A stretch of 64,000 bases of DNA, from positions 62,001 to 126,000 of the forward strand of contig CANTFK010000333.1 in assembly GCA_947646735.1 (NCBI GenBank). Direction: 5' to 3'. This document shows positions 1-9,864 of the stretch, piece by piece. This DNA comes from Peronospora farinosa. Its lineage: Eukaryota > Oomycota > Peronosporomycetes > Peronosporales > Peronosporaceae. The notes beneath the pieces are model-generated. The model searched no databases, had not been told where the DNA came from, and worked only from the letters and a program-made list of their open reading frames with translations. Made by a program: the position numbers and the translations under genes. Each line of letters starts with the position of its first letter. Within the stretch, counting starts at the first letter, position 1.

Positions 1-1279
1 GATCGCGCCTCCGAAGTTAACTTCGGAGATAACTAAATTGACTACGCTAGAACCTAAAAGGTTCTTGCGTGATCTGCGTAGTGGCAAAGTCAAGCAGATC
101 TGTGTGCTCGTCGCAGAGGACGAGTACATGACGGACATTCGGTCAGCAACAGTTTTTGCCGAGAACGAACGGGTTCTCAGCAGCTCATCAATGGACGAGA
201 GTGTCCTTGATGAGAAGACTCGGATTGAGCGATATACATCGCAATCCTGGGAGTCGCTGAAGTCAAATCCTTTGTACAAGGATTTGGTCGAATTCAAGGA
301 TGTATTCCCTGAATCCGTTCCGTGCGAGTTACCTAAGGATAAAGGTACTCGACACGAGATCGACCTTGTTCCTGGCACAAAATATTGTGTCATGAAGCAG
401 TGGCCACTGCCTCGGGAACAGGTCGAGGCGATCGACAAGTTCTTTGCCGATCGCCTAGCAGCGGGCCATGGGAGGGAGTCAACTTTACCTCACAGCTCTC
501 CGACCTTCTGTGTGCGCAAGGCCACAGGAGGGTGGCGGATAGTACACGCGTTCAATAAGTTGAACGCTGCAACGATACCGGCGCAAACGCCGATACCGAG
601 AAAGGACGTAATCATAGATGGTATGTCTAAGAGCACCATCTTTTCGTCCATGGATCTGATGGATGGTTTCTATCAGATCATAATGCGTGAACGGGACATC
701 CCGTACACAGCAGTTAGCACTCCCAGTGGTATGCTCTGGGAGTGGTTGGTGATGCCGCAAGGGCTTAGTAATGCACCAGCCACATTCAATAGATGTGTTT
801 CACATCTATTGAGACCGGTGCGCGAATTCGCACCGAGTTACTTCGATGATGTGTTCGTCCATAGTCGGTCTATGGACGGGAAAACAGACGTGGAAGTCCA
901 TAGACTCCACGTCCGTAAGTTTCTTACACTTATGCGAGAGCATAAGTTGTGCGCCAACCTCAAGAAGTGTATATTCGCAGCTAGCGAAATACCGCTTCTT
1001 GGGTGCATCGTCGGAAAGAACGGCGTACGCCCTGATCCAGAAAAGATCAAGGCGATCACCGACTGGCCAGTGCCAGTCGATGTCAAGGGACTAAGGAAGT
1101 TTCTTGGGCTAGCGGCGTACTTGCACAAGTACTCGCGCAATTACGCCGAAATGACAGTACATCTTTCTTGTTTACTCAAGAAAAATGTAAAGTGGAATTG
1201 GAACGCTGAATGTCAGCGTTCCTTTGAACGTATCAAGCAAAGCTTGATGCAATCGCCAGTGTTGGCGATTGCCGATTAA
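1..1279 (+). pseudogene. pol: pol of element A: reverse transcriptase part
   Basis: Reverse transcriptase that would copy element RNA into DNA inside virus-like particles. Visible motifs: VRKATGGWRIVHAFNKLN (template grip), SSMDLMDGFYQI with the first catalytic Asp, [14 protein letters not shown], and YFDDVFVHS with the paired catalytic Asp. The connection region follows (GVRPDPEKIKAITDWP, then LRKFLGLAAYLHKY). The frame is open from the window edge, so no true start is visible. It ends at a TAA at 1277-1279 just before the RNase H motif. The same stop is in B, so it predates the copies or is suppressed. Confidence 0.9.
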
Positions 1280-1663
1280 GACAGACCATTTCATGTGGTC
1301 TGTGACGCCAGTGATTTTGCAATCGGCTGTGCACTGATGCAATATGATACAGACGGCGCAGAGCGTGTCGTCTGTTATCAATCGCGTCAGCTGCAACCGG
1401 CTGAGCGCAATTACCCGGTGCATGACAAGGAACTCCTTGCCATGAAGTATGCACTGGCTAAGTTTCGCGTCTATCTCTTAGAAGATAGACCGTTCATTTT
1501 GTATATAGACCATGCGTCACTACGCACGGCTGTAAACAGTCCACACCTCTCGCAACGAATGGCGAGATGGTTGTCGTTCTTCGCGGAGTACAACTTCTCT
1601 GTGGAGTATGAACCGGGACGACTTAACGTCGTCGCCGATGCTCTTTCCGTCGGCCTGACCTAG
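1280..1663 (+). pseudogene. pol: pol of element A: RNase H domain
   Basis: Same frame as the RT after one stop codon. RNase H would remove the RNA strand of the hybrid. Catalytic residues are visible in VVCDASDFAIGCALMQ, KELLAMKYALAKF and YIDHASL (B has YTDHASL). The usual ALSRRPD tail motif is shifted by one missing base near 1648, so the frame stops at 1663. B has the same lesion. Confidence 0.88.
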
Positions 1664-1960
1664 AGCCGACTGTGCAATCCGACAGTGATGTGAACACCAC
1701 TGTCGCCACGCTGAGTACCAGCGTCTTGTCGTCGAGCTTACTCGACGACATTAGAAGGGCATGCGCACAAGATAATGATCTTGTACGCCTGATGGAGTAC
1801 CTCAAGGACCCATCCTCGCAAGCTAAGAAGCGCTTGCCTGCCATGTATCGATAATCTCTCGATCGATACACCCATCGGTACGGCTTACTTTACTACACAG
1901 CCGTCAACAACGACACGCCTCGTGTCGTTGTAACGCCACAACATGATCTCAGGTTACGGA
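1664..1960 (+). pseudogene. pol: pol of element A: RNase H-integrase linker
   Basis: A linker that reads DIRRACAQDNDLVRLMEYLKDP, typical of the stretch before the Gypsy integrase zinc domain. It ends at an in-frame TAA (1852-1854) inside a short inverted repeat. Coding resemblance resumes after the stop (TPRVVVTPQHDLRLRIMF). The same stop is in B. Confidence 0.7.
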
Positions 1961-2732
1961 TCATGTTTGAATGTCACGATGCACCAATAAGTGGGCATCG
2001 CGGCCGTGAGAAGACTTACCTCACGGTCAGTCACGACTTTTACTGGCCACGTCAGTATAAGTTTTTGCGCAAGTACGTGCGTGCTTGCGAAGTGTGTCAA
2101 CGAGTGAAGCCTAGTCCTTCACTTCGTGCACCATTGCAGCCTCTACCTGTTCCGGCAGAGTGCTGGGAGTCCGTATCAATGGACTTCGTCTTTGGGTTCC
2201 CCAAAGACGCTCACGGGAATAATGGTATTCTCGTGTTTGTAGACAGGTTCAGCAAGATGGTACATCTTGTTGCTGTACCTGAGTCGATCACAGCAGAGGG
2301 CTGTGCTCGAGTGTTTATCGATACAATCTTCGATTGCACGGTTTACCCCGTGAACTTGTGTCCGATAGGTACCCCCGGTTCACGGCTGAGTTTTGGCGTT
2401 CCGTGTTCCAAACACTTGGAACACGGCTCACAATGTCTACTTCTGACCATCCAGAAACTGATGGTCAGACTGAACGCGCCAATCTCGTCCTCGAAGAGAT
2501 TCTTCGAGGGTACGTCCACTCTTTTACGAGTTGGAGTGAGTTCTTGTCGATGGTCGAATTCGCCATCAACAACTCAGTGCATGCGTCCACGACGCATACA
2601 CCGTTCTACGTGAATGGCCTTCGCCATCCACGTGTCCCCACCTTAGTAGAGGATGACTCTAATTTAAGGGGGGGGGAGGGACTCGCTCGAGCGAGAACCA
2701 ATCTGGCTCTTGCTCATCACGCGACGACGTAA
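1961..2732 (+). pseudogene. pol: pol of element A: integrase
   Basis: Integrase that would join element DNA to the chromosome. The HHCC zinc domain is visible (HDAPISGHRGREKTY, CEVCQRVK) and the first catalytic Asp is in SMDFVFGFP. One base is missing near 2330, so the rest of the core is in another frame from 2334: VSDRYPRFTAEFW with the second Asp and HPETDGQTERANLVLEE with the Glu. B carries the same deletion. A run of nine G at 2668-2676 (seven in B) adds a second frame change at 2680-2730. Confidence 0.88.
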
Positions 2733-3457
2733 TGGTCGACGCGAAAGTAACCGAAGTCGTACCATTCGACTTCGGTGAAGAGGAAGAAAGTAAGAGCGAT
2801 GACGCTCTTACTGATAACGATGCTGAAGATATCAGCATCGTTCGAGGTATCACAAGTGAGAACAATAATGTTCTCGCTGAATTAGTAACCGATATCTCCG
2901 CAGTGCACTCACAATGCACTGCAGCCAGAAGCAACGAGTCAGCTGAGGATTTCCTGCTGACTCGTGAAGCGGTAGTCCGTTTCGTGCAAGACTCCATCGC
3001 AGAAGCGGTGGATAAGCAAAAGCGAAATGCAGACAATAATGGAAGGGCAAATGCTCAAACATTTATTGAAGGTGATTTAGTTTTACTGTCATCAGTAAAC
3101 CTACCTAAACATGTAGTGACTAACGTGGGCAGCAATAAATTGTTGCCCAAGTACATCGGCCCGTTTCGTGTATTGCGCCGCCTAGGCAACGCGTACACGA
3201 TCGAGTTGCCACGCAGGATGCGTACGCATCCTACGTTTTACGTGGGACGTCTTCGTCCGTACGTTCAGTACGCGGCTTCTTCAAACGACGAAGATAGCCA
3301 TTACTCTCAAGAATCCCCTTCATATTCTTGTTGTCACGAACCAGATTCGATATCTGGCCGTGTAGAGATGAGATCTTCCATGATATTGGGCAATCTCCTG
3401 ACGAGCTGTCGCCAGCTCGTTACTCAGAGAATGAAGTCGCCGTTCATTCTCCAATAG
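2732..3457 (+). pseudogene. pol: pol of element A: C-terminal module (GPY/F-like)
   Basis: C-terminal part of the polyprotein: acidic spacer (FGEEEESKSDDALTD), a helix rich in Gln/Lys (VRFVQDSIAEAVDKQKR), then FIEGDLVLLS and LLPKYIGPFRVLRRLGNAYT, the GPY/F-type module after integrase, and HPTFYVGRLRPY. No chromodomain is seen. The last 138 bp overlap, on the other strand, the end of the aORF. The real stop of the family may lie earlier than 3457. Confidence 0.82.
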
Positions 3458-4939
3458 TTCGACAGCATTGTCTGCCCGAGACATCTCATGGTCAAACCCA
3501 AGCTGTCGCACAATGTCCTCTAAGCGGCGACGCTTATCCCTTTCGTGATCAACATCACAACGGAGCTCACGAGTTACACGGGCAAACCCGAATAACTCAG
3601 AAGACAATTCCGATGAAAGAAACGGACAGGGTTTTCCCTCCACCACCGCATCCGCTAGTGGACTCCCATGGTGGGAAGCGCTTCCTCGTGGAACGCTTAA
3701 TAAATCACCGCGAGGTGAAGGGACGTCGGACGATTTATCTCGTCCGGTGACGTGGCTATCCGCCTTTGGCGAATAGCTGGGATCCTCGGGCCCAACCGAT
3801 GGCCGACGTTCCCGGCCTTGTCGAACAGTACGACAAGGGACACCCGATAGTGAAGGACCATCGGAAAACGATCGCCCAGCGCGCTCGTAAAGGGATTGCA
3901 GAGTAGCAATCCCTTCACGCATCTCAGAAGAGATGCGAGCCCTCCACCAGGGCTCAGTAAGGAGGTACGCCTCCTTAGGCGCTCTTGACGAGGTGCTCAG
4001 GCACCCCGGGCATGGGTCGCCCCAAGAGAGGCATAACAGGTCTGCCTCTCTAGATAACCGGTGCAAACGATAGCATGCACCGGAAGTACTTCGTTTCTCA
4101 AACTTATTGCGGCTAGCATAAAGTCTTTGAAACCAAGCCTCTTTCCCAACGTTTAAAACGTTGGTGATAAACGCGTTCCAAGATTGGAGGAACGCGTCAG
4201 CCTCACGCTTCTTGTGTGGGCCATACCATCGATGTTTAAGGAACACATCGATGTAATAATCGTTCTCAGTGCGAAAGTTCTTCGCACTGGCGTCAAGGCC
4301 GTGAAGCTTTGACGCATCAAACAACGGTATGGGAAACCGTTCGTTGGTCTTTCCAGACCAACGATCAAGCAGATGCTTAGATATCATCCATCGCTTGCGA
4401 TCAGGAGCAAGACGCAATACGTTGCGATCTAAAGCCTCCTGCGTGGTGTCAACAGAAGTACCGACACCACGAGCATTAGTGTCAACAGAAGCACCGACAC
4501 TATGAGCATTGATGTCAGTAGAAGCACTGACATCACCCTTACGGTCCCCACCCGAGTCACTATTCTTCGACTCGTTTGGCGAGTCGTCTGATTCATCAGA
4601 CGACCCGAACATTTCACGGTACATTGATTCACTCAATGTACCACGATCCCTCTTCGTAACATTCGACGACGAGGCATCGCCACGGGGAGAGCTCGGGAGT
4701 GACACAGGTGGCTTTGAGTCGGATGCGTCATCCGACTCACCAGAGTAGTCAACGACTAACTCTGGGTCAACATCTTCACGTGGCGAAGCGCTACGTGAAC
4801 CTGAAACAGGCGTTTCAGGCTGATGTTGACTTCCAGCAGACACATTAGAGTCTGCTGGGTGAGGCTGTGAAGCGTCAGTACACAGGCGTGCAGCCGAGCT
4901 CTTAGCTGCCTTAGCAGCGACGCGCATTGACTTAGTCAT
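3320..4939 (-). CDS. Antisense ORF (aORF) of element A, 539 aa, unknown function
   Basis: An intact frame on the strand opposite to gag-pol, from ATG at 4939, 100 bp inside the 3' LTR, to 3320 where it overlaps the end of pol. Residues about 1-180 are Ser/Asp/Thr-rich and low complexity, with three runs of a GVGxSVDTN-type repeat. Residues about 185-290 look folded (LLDRWSGK, YYIDVFLKHRWYG, ADAFLQSWNAFI). The C-terminus (about 440-520) is a charged coiled coil (ERDKRRRLEDIVRQLG, VELLENERRLHSL). I recognise no family. The longest unbroken frame of the element although pol is dead. A second frame continues the coiled coil past the stop to about 3232, so the end may be frameshifted. Confidence 0.75.
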   Translation of the reverse strand: MTKSMRVAAKAAKSSAARLCTDASQPHPADSNVSAGSQHQPETPVSGSRSASPREDVDPELVVDYSGESDDASDSKPPVSLPSSPRGDASSSNVTKRDRGTLSESMYREMFGSSDESDDSPNESKNSDSGGDRKGDVSASTDINAHSVGASVDTNARGVGTSVDTTQEALDRNVLRLAPDRKRWMISKHLLDRWSGKTNERFPIPLFDASKLHGLDASAKNFRTENDYYIDVFLKHRWYGPHKKREADAFLQSWNAFITNVLNVGKEAWFQRLYASRNKFEKRSTSGACYRLHRLSREADLLCLSWGDPCPGCLSTSSRAPKEAYLLTEPWWRARISSEMREGIATLQSLYERAGRSFSDGPSLSGVPCRTVRQGRERRPSVGPEDPSYSPKADSHVTGRDKSSDVPSPRGDLLSVPRGSASHHGSPLADAVVEGKPCPFLSSELSSELFGFARVTRELRCDVDHERDKRRRLEDIVRQLGFDHEMSRADNAVELLENERRLHSLSNELATARQEIAQYHGRSHLYTARYRIWFVTTRI

Positions 4940-5023
4940 AGCGTAAGATTGTTGAATAAAAGAAAATTCAACAAGAGCTCCTTTCCCATAGTCACTAAAC
5001 AGTCACTAATGTGACTGTTGGTT

Positions 5024-5038
5024 GAGGGGGGGGGGTGA
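5024..5038 (+). promoter_or_regulatory. Polypurine tract of element A
   Basis: GA, ten G and TGA directly before the 3' LTR: the primer site for plus-strand DNA synthesis. B has seven G at the same place. Confidence 0.85.
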
Positions 5039-5493
5039 TGTAACGGGGTGAGCCCGTTACATAATATTGACACTTATATGAAGTGACAATAAAAATATTA
5101 TTATAACTAATAATATTTTACAATATTATATTTTCATATAATATTGTTCCTAGATCTCTTTGAAGTTGGAGATGCCCTCTCATTGGTTGATATGGGCCAT
5201 CATATTAATCAACGCGCTGACCAATGACCGATGGACGCGCGCAATGAGTGGAGGGCAAGTTGTCAACATACATAGTTGTAGTTTGATATAGTTAACATAG
5301 GTTATAACAGATTAGTTTATTAGATAGTTAACTACATTAAATACAGTTTTCTTTTCCCTCTCAACTAAGTGTTTGTTTAGTTGATAAGCTTCCTCTGCTC
5401 ACGTGTACGTGAGGTTTTGAGGCACCTGCTTTCACTGTAATCAGAGAAAGTAGACTATACTGTAATCAGTATAGTCAAGGGTGCCTCATTACA
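5039..5493 (+). repeat. 3' LTR of element A (455 bp)
   Basis: Begins TGTAACGGGG and ends CATTACA. It is the reverse complement of the B LTRs with scattered changes. It begins with a 9-bp hairpin (TGTAACGGG-type) and holds further hairpins and AT-rich blocks near 5095-5155. Confidence 0.93.
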
Positions 5494-5653
5494 GAACTAA
5501 TTAATCGACTTAAAGCCACCCTGTTCTAAGGAACGAGGAAAGAGACTTTTAGTCGGCAAGCAATAAGCTTAAGGTTCAGAGAACCGACGCACAGAGTGCA
5601 AGAACAAGATAGAAGCTTAAAGGTTCAGAGAACCAACGCACGAAGTGCACAAG
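5494..5653 (-). repeat. Fragment of element C 3' LTR between A and B
   Basis: These 160 bp match 20686-20846 of the intact C 5' LTR. They are the spacer of the A/B inverted repeat and show that A and B entered the same LTR at two points. Confidence 0.9.
5649..5653. repeat. Target site duplication of element B, left copy
   Basis: ACAAG; the partner is at 13775-13779. Confidence 0.92.
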
Positions 5654-6110
5654 TGTTATGGGGCACCCTCCGACTATACTGATTACAGTATAGTCTACCT
5701 TCACTGATTACAGTGAAAGCAGGTGCCTCAAAACCTCACGTACACGTGAGCAGAGGAAGCTTATTAACTAAACAAACGCTTAGTTGAGAGGGAAAAGAAA
5801 ACTGTATATAATATAGTTAACTATCTAATAAAACTAATCTGTTATAACCTATGTTAACTATATTAAACTACAACTATGTATGTTGACAACTTGCCCTCCA
5901 CTCATTGCGCGCGTCCATCGGTCATTGGTCAGCGCGTTGTTTAATATGATGGCCCATATCAACCAATGAGAGGGCATCTCCAACTTCAAAGAGATCTAGG
6001 AACAATATTATATGAAAATATAATATTGTAAAATATTATTAGTTATAATAATATTTTTATTGTCACTTCATATAAGTGTCAATATTATGTAACGGGCTCA
6101 CCCCGTTACA
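5654..6110 (-). repeat. 3' LTR of element B (457 bp)
   Basis: Matches 13317-13774 over its full length. On the plus strand it runs from TGTTATGGGGCACC to CCCGTTACA. Confidence 0.95.
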
Positions 6111-6206
6111 TCACCCCCCCTCAACCAACAGTCACATTAGTGACTGTTTAGTGACTATGGGAAAGGAGCACTTGTTGAATTTTCTTTTATTCAACAATCT
6201 TACGCT

Positions 6207-7826
6207 ATGACTAAGTCAATGCGCGTCGCTGCTAAGGCAGCTAAGAGCTCGGCTGCACGCCTGTGTACTGAGGCTTCATAGCCTCAGCCAGCAGACTCTA
6301 ATGTGTCTTCTGGAAGTCAACATCAGCCTGCAACGCCTGTTTCAGGTTCACGTAGCGCTTCGCCACGTGAAGATGTTGACCCAGAGTTAGTCGTTGACTA
6401 CTCTGGTGAGTCGGATGACGCATCCGACTCAAAGCCACCTGTGTCACTCCCGAGCTCTCCCCGTGGCGATGCCTCGTCGTCGAATGTTACGAAGAGGGAT
6501 CGTGGTACATTGAGTGAATCAATGTACCGTGAAATGTTCGGGTCGTCTGATGAATCAGACGACTCGCCAAACGAGTCGAAGAATAGTGACTCGGGTGGGG
6601 ACCGTAAGGGTGATGTCAGTGCTTCTACTGACATCAATGCTCATAGTGTCGGTGCTTCTGTTGACACTAATGCTCGTGGTGTCGGTACTTCTGTTGACAC
6701 CACGCAGGAGGCTTTAGATCGCAACGTATTGCGTCTTGCTCCTGATCGCAAGCGATGGATGATATCTAAGCATCTGCTTGATCGTTGGTCTGGAAAGACC
6801 AACGAACGGTTTCCCATACCGTTGTTTGATGCGTCAAAGCTTCACGGCCTTGACGCCAGTGCGAAGAACTTTCGCACTGAGAACGATTATTACATCGATG
6901 TGTTCCTTAAACATCGATGGTATGGCCCACACAAGAAGCGTGAGGCTGACGCGTTCCTCCAATCTTGGAACGCGTTTATCACCAACGTTTTAAACGTTGG
7001 GAAAGAGGCTTGGTTTCAAAGACTTTATGCTAGCCGCAATAAGTTTGAGAAACGAAGTACTTCCGGTGCATGCTATCGTTTGCACCGGTTATCTAGAGAG
7101 GCAGACCTGTTATGCCTCTCTTGGGGCGACCCATGCCCGGGGTGCCTGAGCACCTCGTCAAGAGCGCCTAAGGAGGCGTACCTCCTTACTGAGCCCTGGT
7201 GGAGGGCTCGCATCTCTTCTGAGATGCGTGAAGGGATTGCTACTCTGCAATCCCTTTACGAGCGCGCTGGGCGATCGTTTTCCGATGGTCCTTCACTATC
7301 GGGTGTCCCTTGTCGTACTGTTCGACAAGGCCGGGAACGTCGGCCATCGGTTGGGCCCGAGGATCCCAGCTATTCGCCAAAGGCGGATAGCCACGTCACC
7401 GGACGAGATAAATCGTCCGACGTCCCTTCACCTCGCGGTGATTTATTAAGCGTTCCACGAGGAAGCGCTTCCCACCATGGGAGTCCACTAGCGGATGCGG
7501 TGGTGGAGGGAAAACCCTGTCCGTTTCTTTCATCGGAATTGTCTTCTGAGTTATTCGGGTTTGCCCGTGTAACTCGTGAGCTCCGTTGTGATGTTGATCA
7601 CGAAAGGGATAAGCGTCGCCGCTTAGAGGACATTGTGCGACAGCTTGGGTTTGACCATGAGATGTCTCGGGCAGACAATGCTGTCGAACTATTGGAGAAT
7701 GAACGGCGACTTCATTCTCTGAGTAACGAGCTGGCGACAGCTCGTCAGGAGATTGCCCAATATCATGGAAGATCTCATCTCTACACGGCCAGATATCGAA
7801 TCTGGTTCGTGACAACAAGAATATGA
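6207..7826 (+). pseudogene. Antisense ORF (aORF) of element B with one nonsense codon
   Basis: Same gene as 3320-4939, on the opposite strand to B's gag-pol. ATG at 6207, 97 bp from the 3' LTR. Codon 25 is TAG (6279-6281) where A has CAG; after it 507 codons are open and almost identical to A. Ser/Asp-rich N-terminus, central DAFLQSWNAFI motif, C-terminal coiled coil. A different frame continues the coiled coil to a stop near 7914. The tail overlaps the pol 3' end. Function unknown. Confidence 0.72.
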
Positions 7827-8810
7827 AGGGGATTCTTGAGAGTAATGGCTATCTTCGTCGTTCGAAGAAGCCGCGTACTGAACGTACGGACGAAGACGTC
7901 CCACGTAAAACGTAGGATGCGTACGCATCCTGCGTGGCAACTCGATCGTGTACGCGTTGCCTAGGCGGCGCAATACACGAAACGGGCCGATGTACTTGGG
8001 CAACAATTTATTGCTGCCCACGTTAGTCACTACATGTTTAGGTAGGTTTACTGATGACAGTAAAACTAAATCACCTTCAATAAATGTTTGAGCATTTGCC
8101 CTTCCATTATTGTCTGCATTTCGCTTTTGCTTATCCACCGCTTCTGCGATGGAGTCTTGCACGAAACGGACTACCGCTTCACGAGTCAGCAGGAAATCCT
8201 CAGCTGACTCGTTGCTTCTGGCTGCAGTGCATTGTGAGTGCACTGCGGAGATATCGGTTACTAATTCAGCGAGAACATTATTGTTCTCACTTGTGATACC
8301 TCGAACGATGCTGATATCTTCAGCATCGTTATCAGTAAGAGCGTCATCGCTCTTACTTTCTTCCTCTTCACCGAAGTCGAATGGTACGACTTCGGTTACT
8401 TTCGCGTCGACCATTACGTCGTCGCGTGATGAGCAAGAGCCAGATTGGTTCTCGCTCGAGCGAGTCCCTCCCCCCCTTAAATTAGAGTCATCCTCTACTA
8501 AGGTGGGGACACGTGGATGGCGAAGGCCATTCACGTAGAACGGTGTATGCGTCGTGGACGCATGCACTGAGTTGTTGATGGCGAATTCGACCATCGACAA
8601 GAACTCACTCCAACTCGTAAAAGAGTGGACGTACCCTCGAAGAATCTCTTCGAGGACGAGATTGGCGCGTTCAGTCTGACCATCAGTTTCTGGATGGTCA
8701 GAAGTAGACATTGTGAGCCGTGTTCCAAGTGTTTGGAACACGGAACGCCAAAACTCAGCCGTGAACCGGGGGTACCTATCGGACACAAGTTCACGGGATA
8801 AACCGTGCAA
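7689..8810 (-). pseudogene. pol: pol of element B: integrase core second half and C-terminal module
   Basis: One open frame of 373 codons: VSDRYPRFTAEFW (second catalytic Asp), HPETDGQTERANLVLEE (Glu), an acidic spacer, and the GPY/F-type module KLLPKYIGPFRV up to HPTFYVGRLRPY. It is joined here because the G run is two bases shorter than in A. The 3' end overlaps the aORF on the other strand. Confidence 0.88.
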
Positions 8811-9181
8811 TCGAAGATTGTATCGATAAACACTCGAGCACAGCCCTCTGCTGTGATCGACTCAGGTACAGCAACAAGATGTACCATCTTGCTGAACCTG
8901 TCTACAAACACGAGAATACCATTATTCCCGTGAGCGTCTTTGGGGAACCCAAAGACGAAGTCCATTGATACGGACTCCCAGCACTCTGCCGGAACAGGTA
9001 GAGGCTGCAATGGTGCACGAAGTGAAGGACTAGGCTTCACTCGTTGACACACTTCGCAAGCACGCACGTACTTGCGCAAAAACTTATACTGACGTGGCCA
9101 GTAAAAGTCGTGACTGACCGTGAGGTAAGTCTTCTCACGGCCGCGATGCCCACTTATTGGTGCATCGTGACATTCAAACAT
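8531..9181 (-). pseudogene. pol: pol of element B: integrase N-terminal half
   Basis: HHCC zinc domain (HDAPISGHRGREKTY, CEVCQRVK) and first catalytic Asp (SMDFVFGFP). True coding ends near 8815, where one base is missing. The rest of the frame down to 8531 is out of phase. Confidence 0.85.
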
Positions 9182-9289
9182 GATCCGTAACCTGAGATCA
9201 TGTTGTGGCGTTACAACGACACGAGGCGTGTCGTTGTTGACGGCTGTGTAGTAAAGTAAGCCGTACCGATGGGTGTATCGATCGAGAGA

Positions 9290-9849
9290 TTATCGATACA
9301 TGGCAGGCAAGCGCTTCTTAGCTTGCGAGGATGGGTCCTTGAGGTACTCCATCAGGCGTACAAGATCATTATCTTGTGCGCATGCCCTTCTAATGTCGTC
9401 GAGTAAGCTCGACGACAAGACGCTGGTACTCAGCGTGGCGACAGTGGTGTTCACATCACTGTCGGATTGCACAGTCGGCTCTAGGTCAGGCCGACGGAAA
9501 GAGCATCGGCGACGACGTTAAGTCGTCCCGGTTCATACTCCACAGAGAAGTTGTACTCCGCGAAGAACGACAACCATCTCGCCATTCGTTGCGAGAGGTG
9601 TGGACTGTTTACAGCCGTGCGTAGTGACGCATGGTCTGTATACAAAATGAACGGTCTATCTTCTAAGAGATAGACGCGAAACTTAGCCAGTGCATACTTC
9701 ATGGCAAGGAGTTCCTTGTCATGCACCGGGTAATTGCGCTCAGCCGGTTGCAGCTGACGCGATTGATAACAGACGACACGCTCTGCGCCGTCTGTATCAT
9801 ATTGCATCAGTGCACAGCCGATTGCAAAATCACTGGCGTCACAGACCAC
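9290..9849 (-). pseudogene. pol: pol of element B: RNase H and linker
   Basis: RNase H at 9481-9849 with VVCDASDFAIGCALMQ, KELLAMKYAL and YTDHASL. The frame breaks at the tail motif by the one-base loss shared with A. The linker 9290-9472 ends at the shared TAA. Confidence 0.86.
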
Positions 9850-9864
9850 ATGAAATGGTCTGTC

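Larger units (their letters stand above)
1..5493 (+). mobile_element. Element A: Ty3/Gypsy LTR retrotransposon, 3' part (5' end outside window)
   Basis: Order RT, RNase H, integrase, pol C-terminus, an opposite-strand gene, polypurine tract and 3' LTR. The first window base matches position 11143 of element B, so only the last 5.5 kb are present; gag, protease and 5' LTR lie outside. After the LTR comes sequence of element C's LTR, so A is inserted in C. The expected 5-bp target duplication on the far side would be GAACT (5494-5498). It is nearly identical to B, but pol is broken by stops and frameshifts. Confidence 0.93.

Noticed and set aside
485..760. Open frame opposite to the RT of A (91 codons)
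   Set aside because: Lies across conserved RT motifs and repeats in every copy only because the RT is conserved; no start context and no family.
2732..3457. Chromodomain at the C-terminus of A/B pol
   Set aside because: Only the GPY/F-type module is visible; the Trp and aromatic positions of a chromodomain are absent, unlike in H.
3320..4939. Reading the antisense ORF as an envelope gene
   Set aside because: An env would be on the same strand as pol; no signal peptide or membrane segment is seen.
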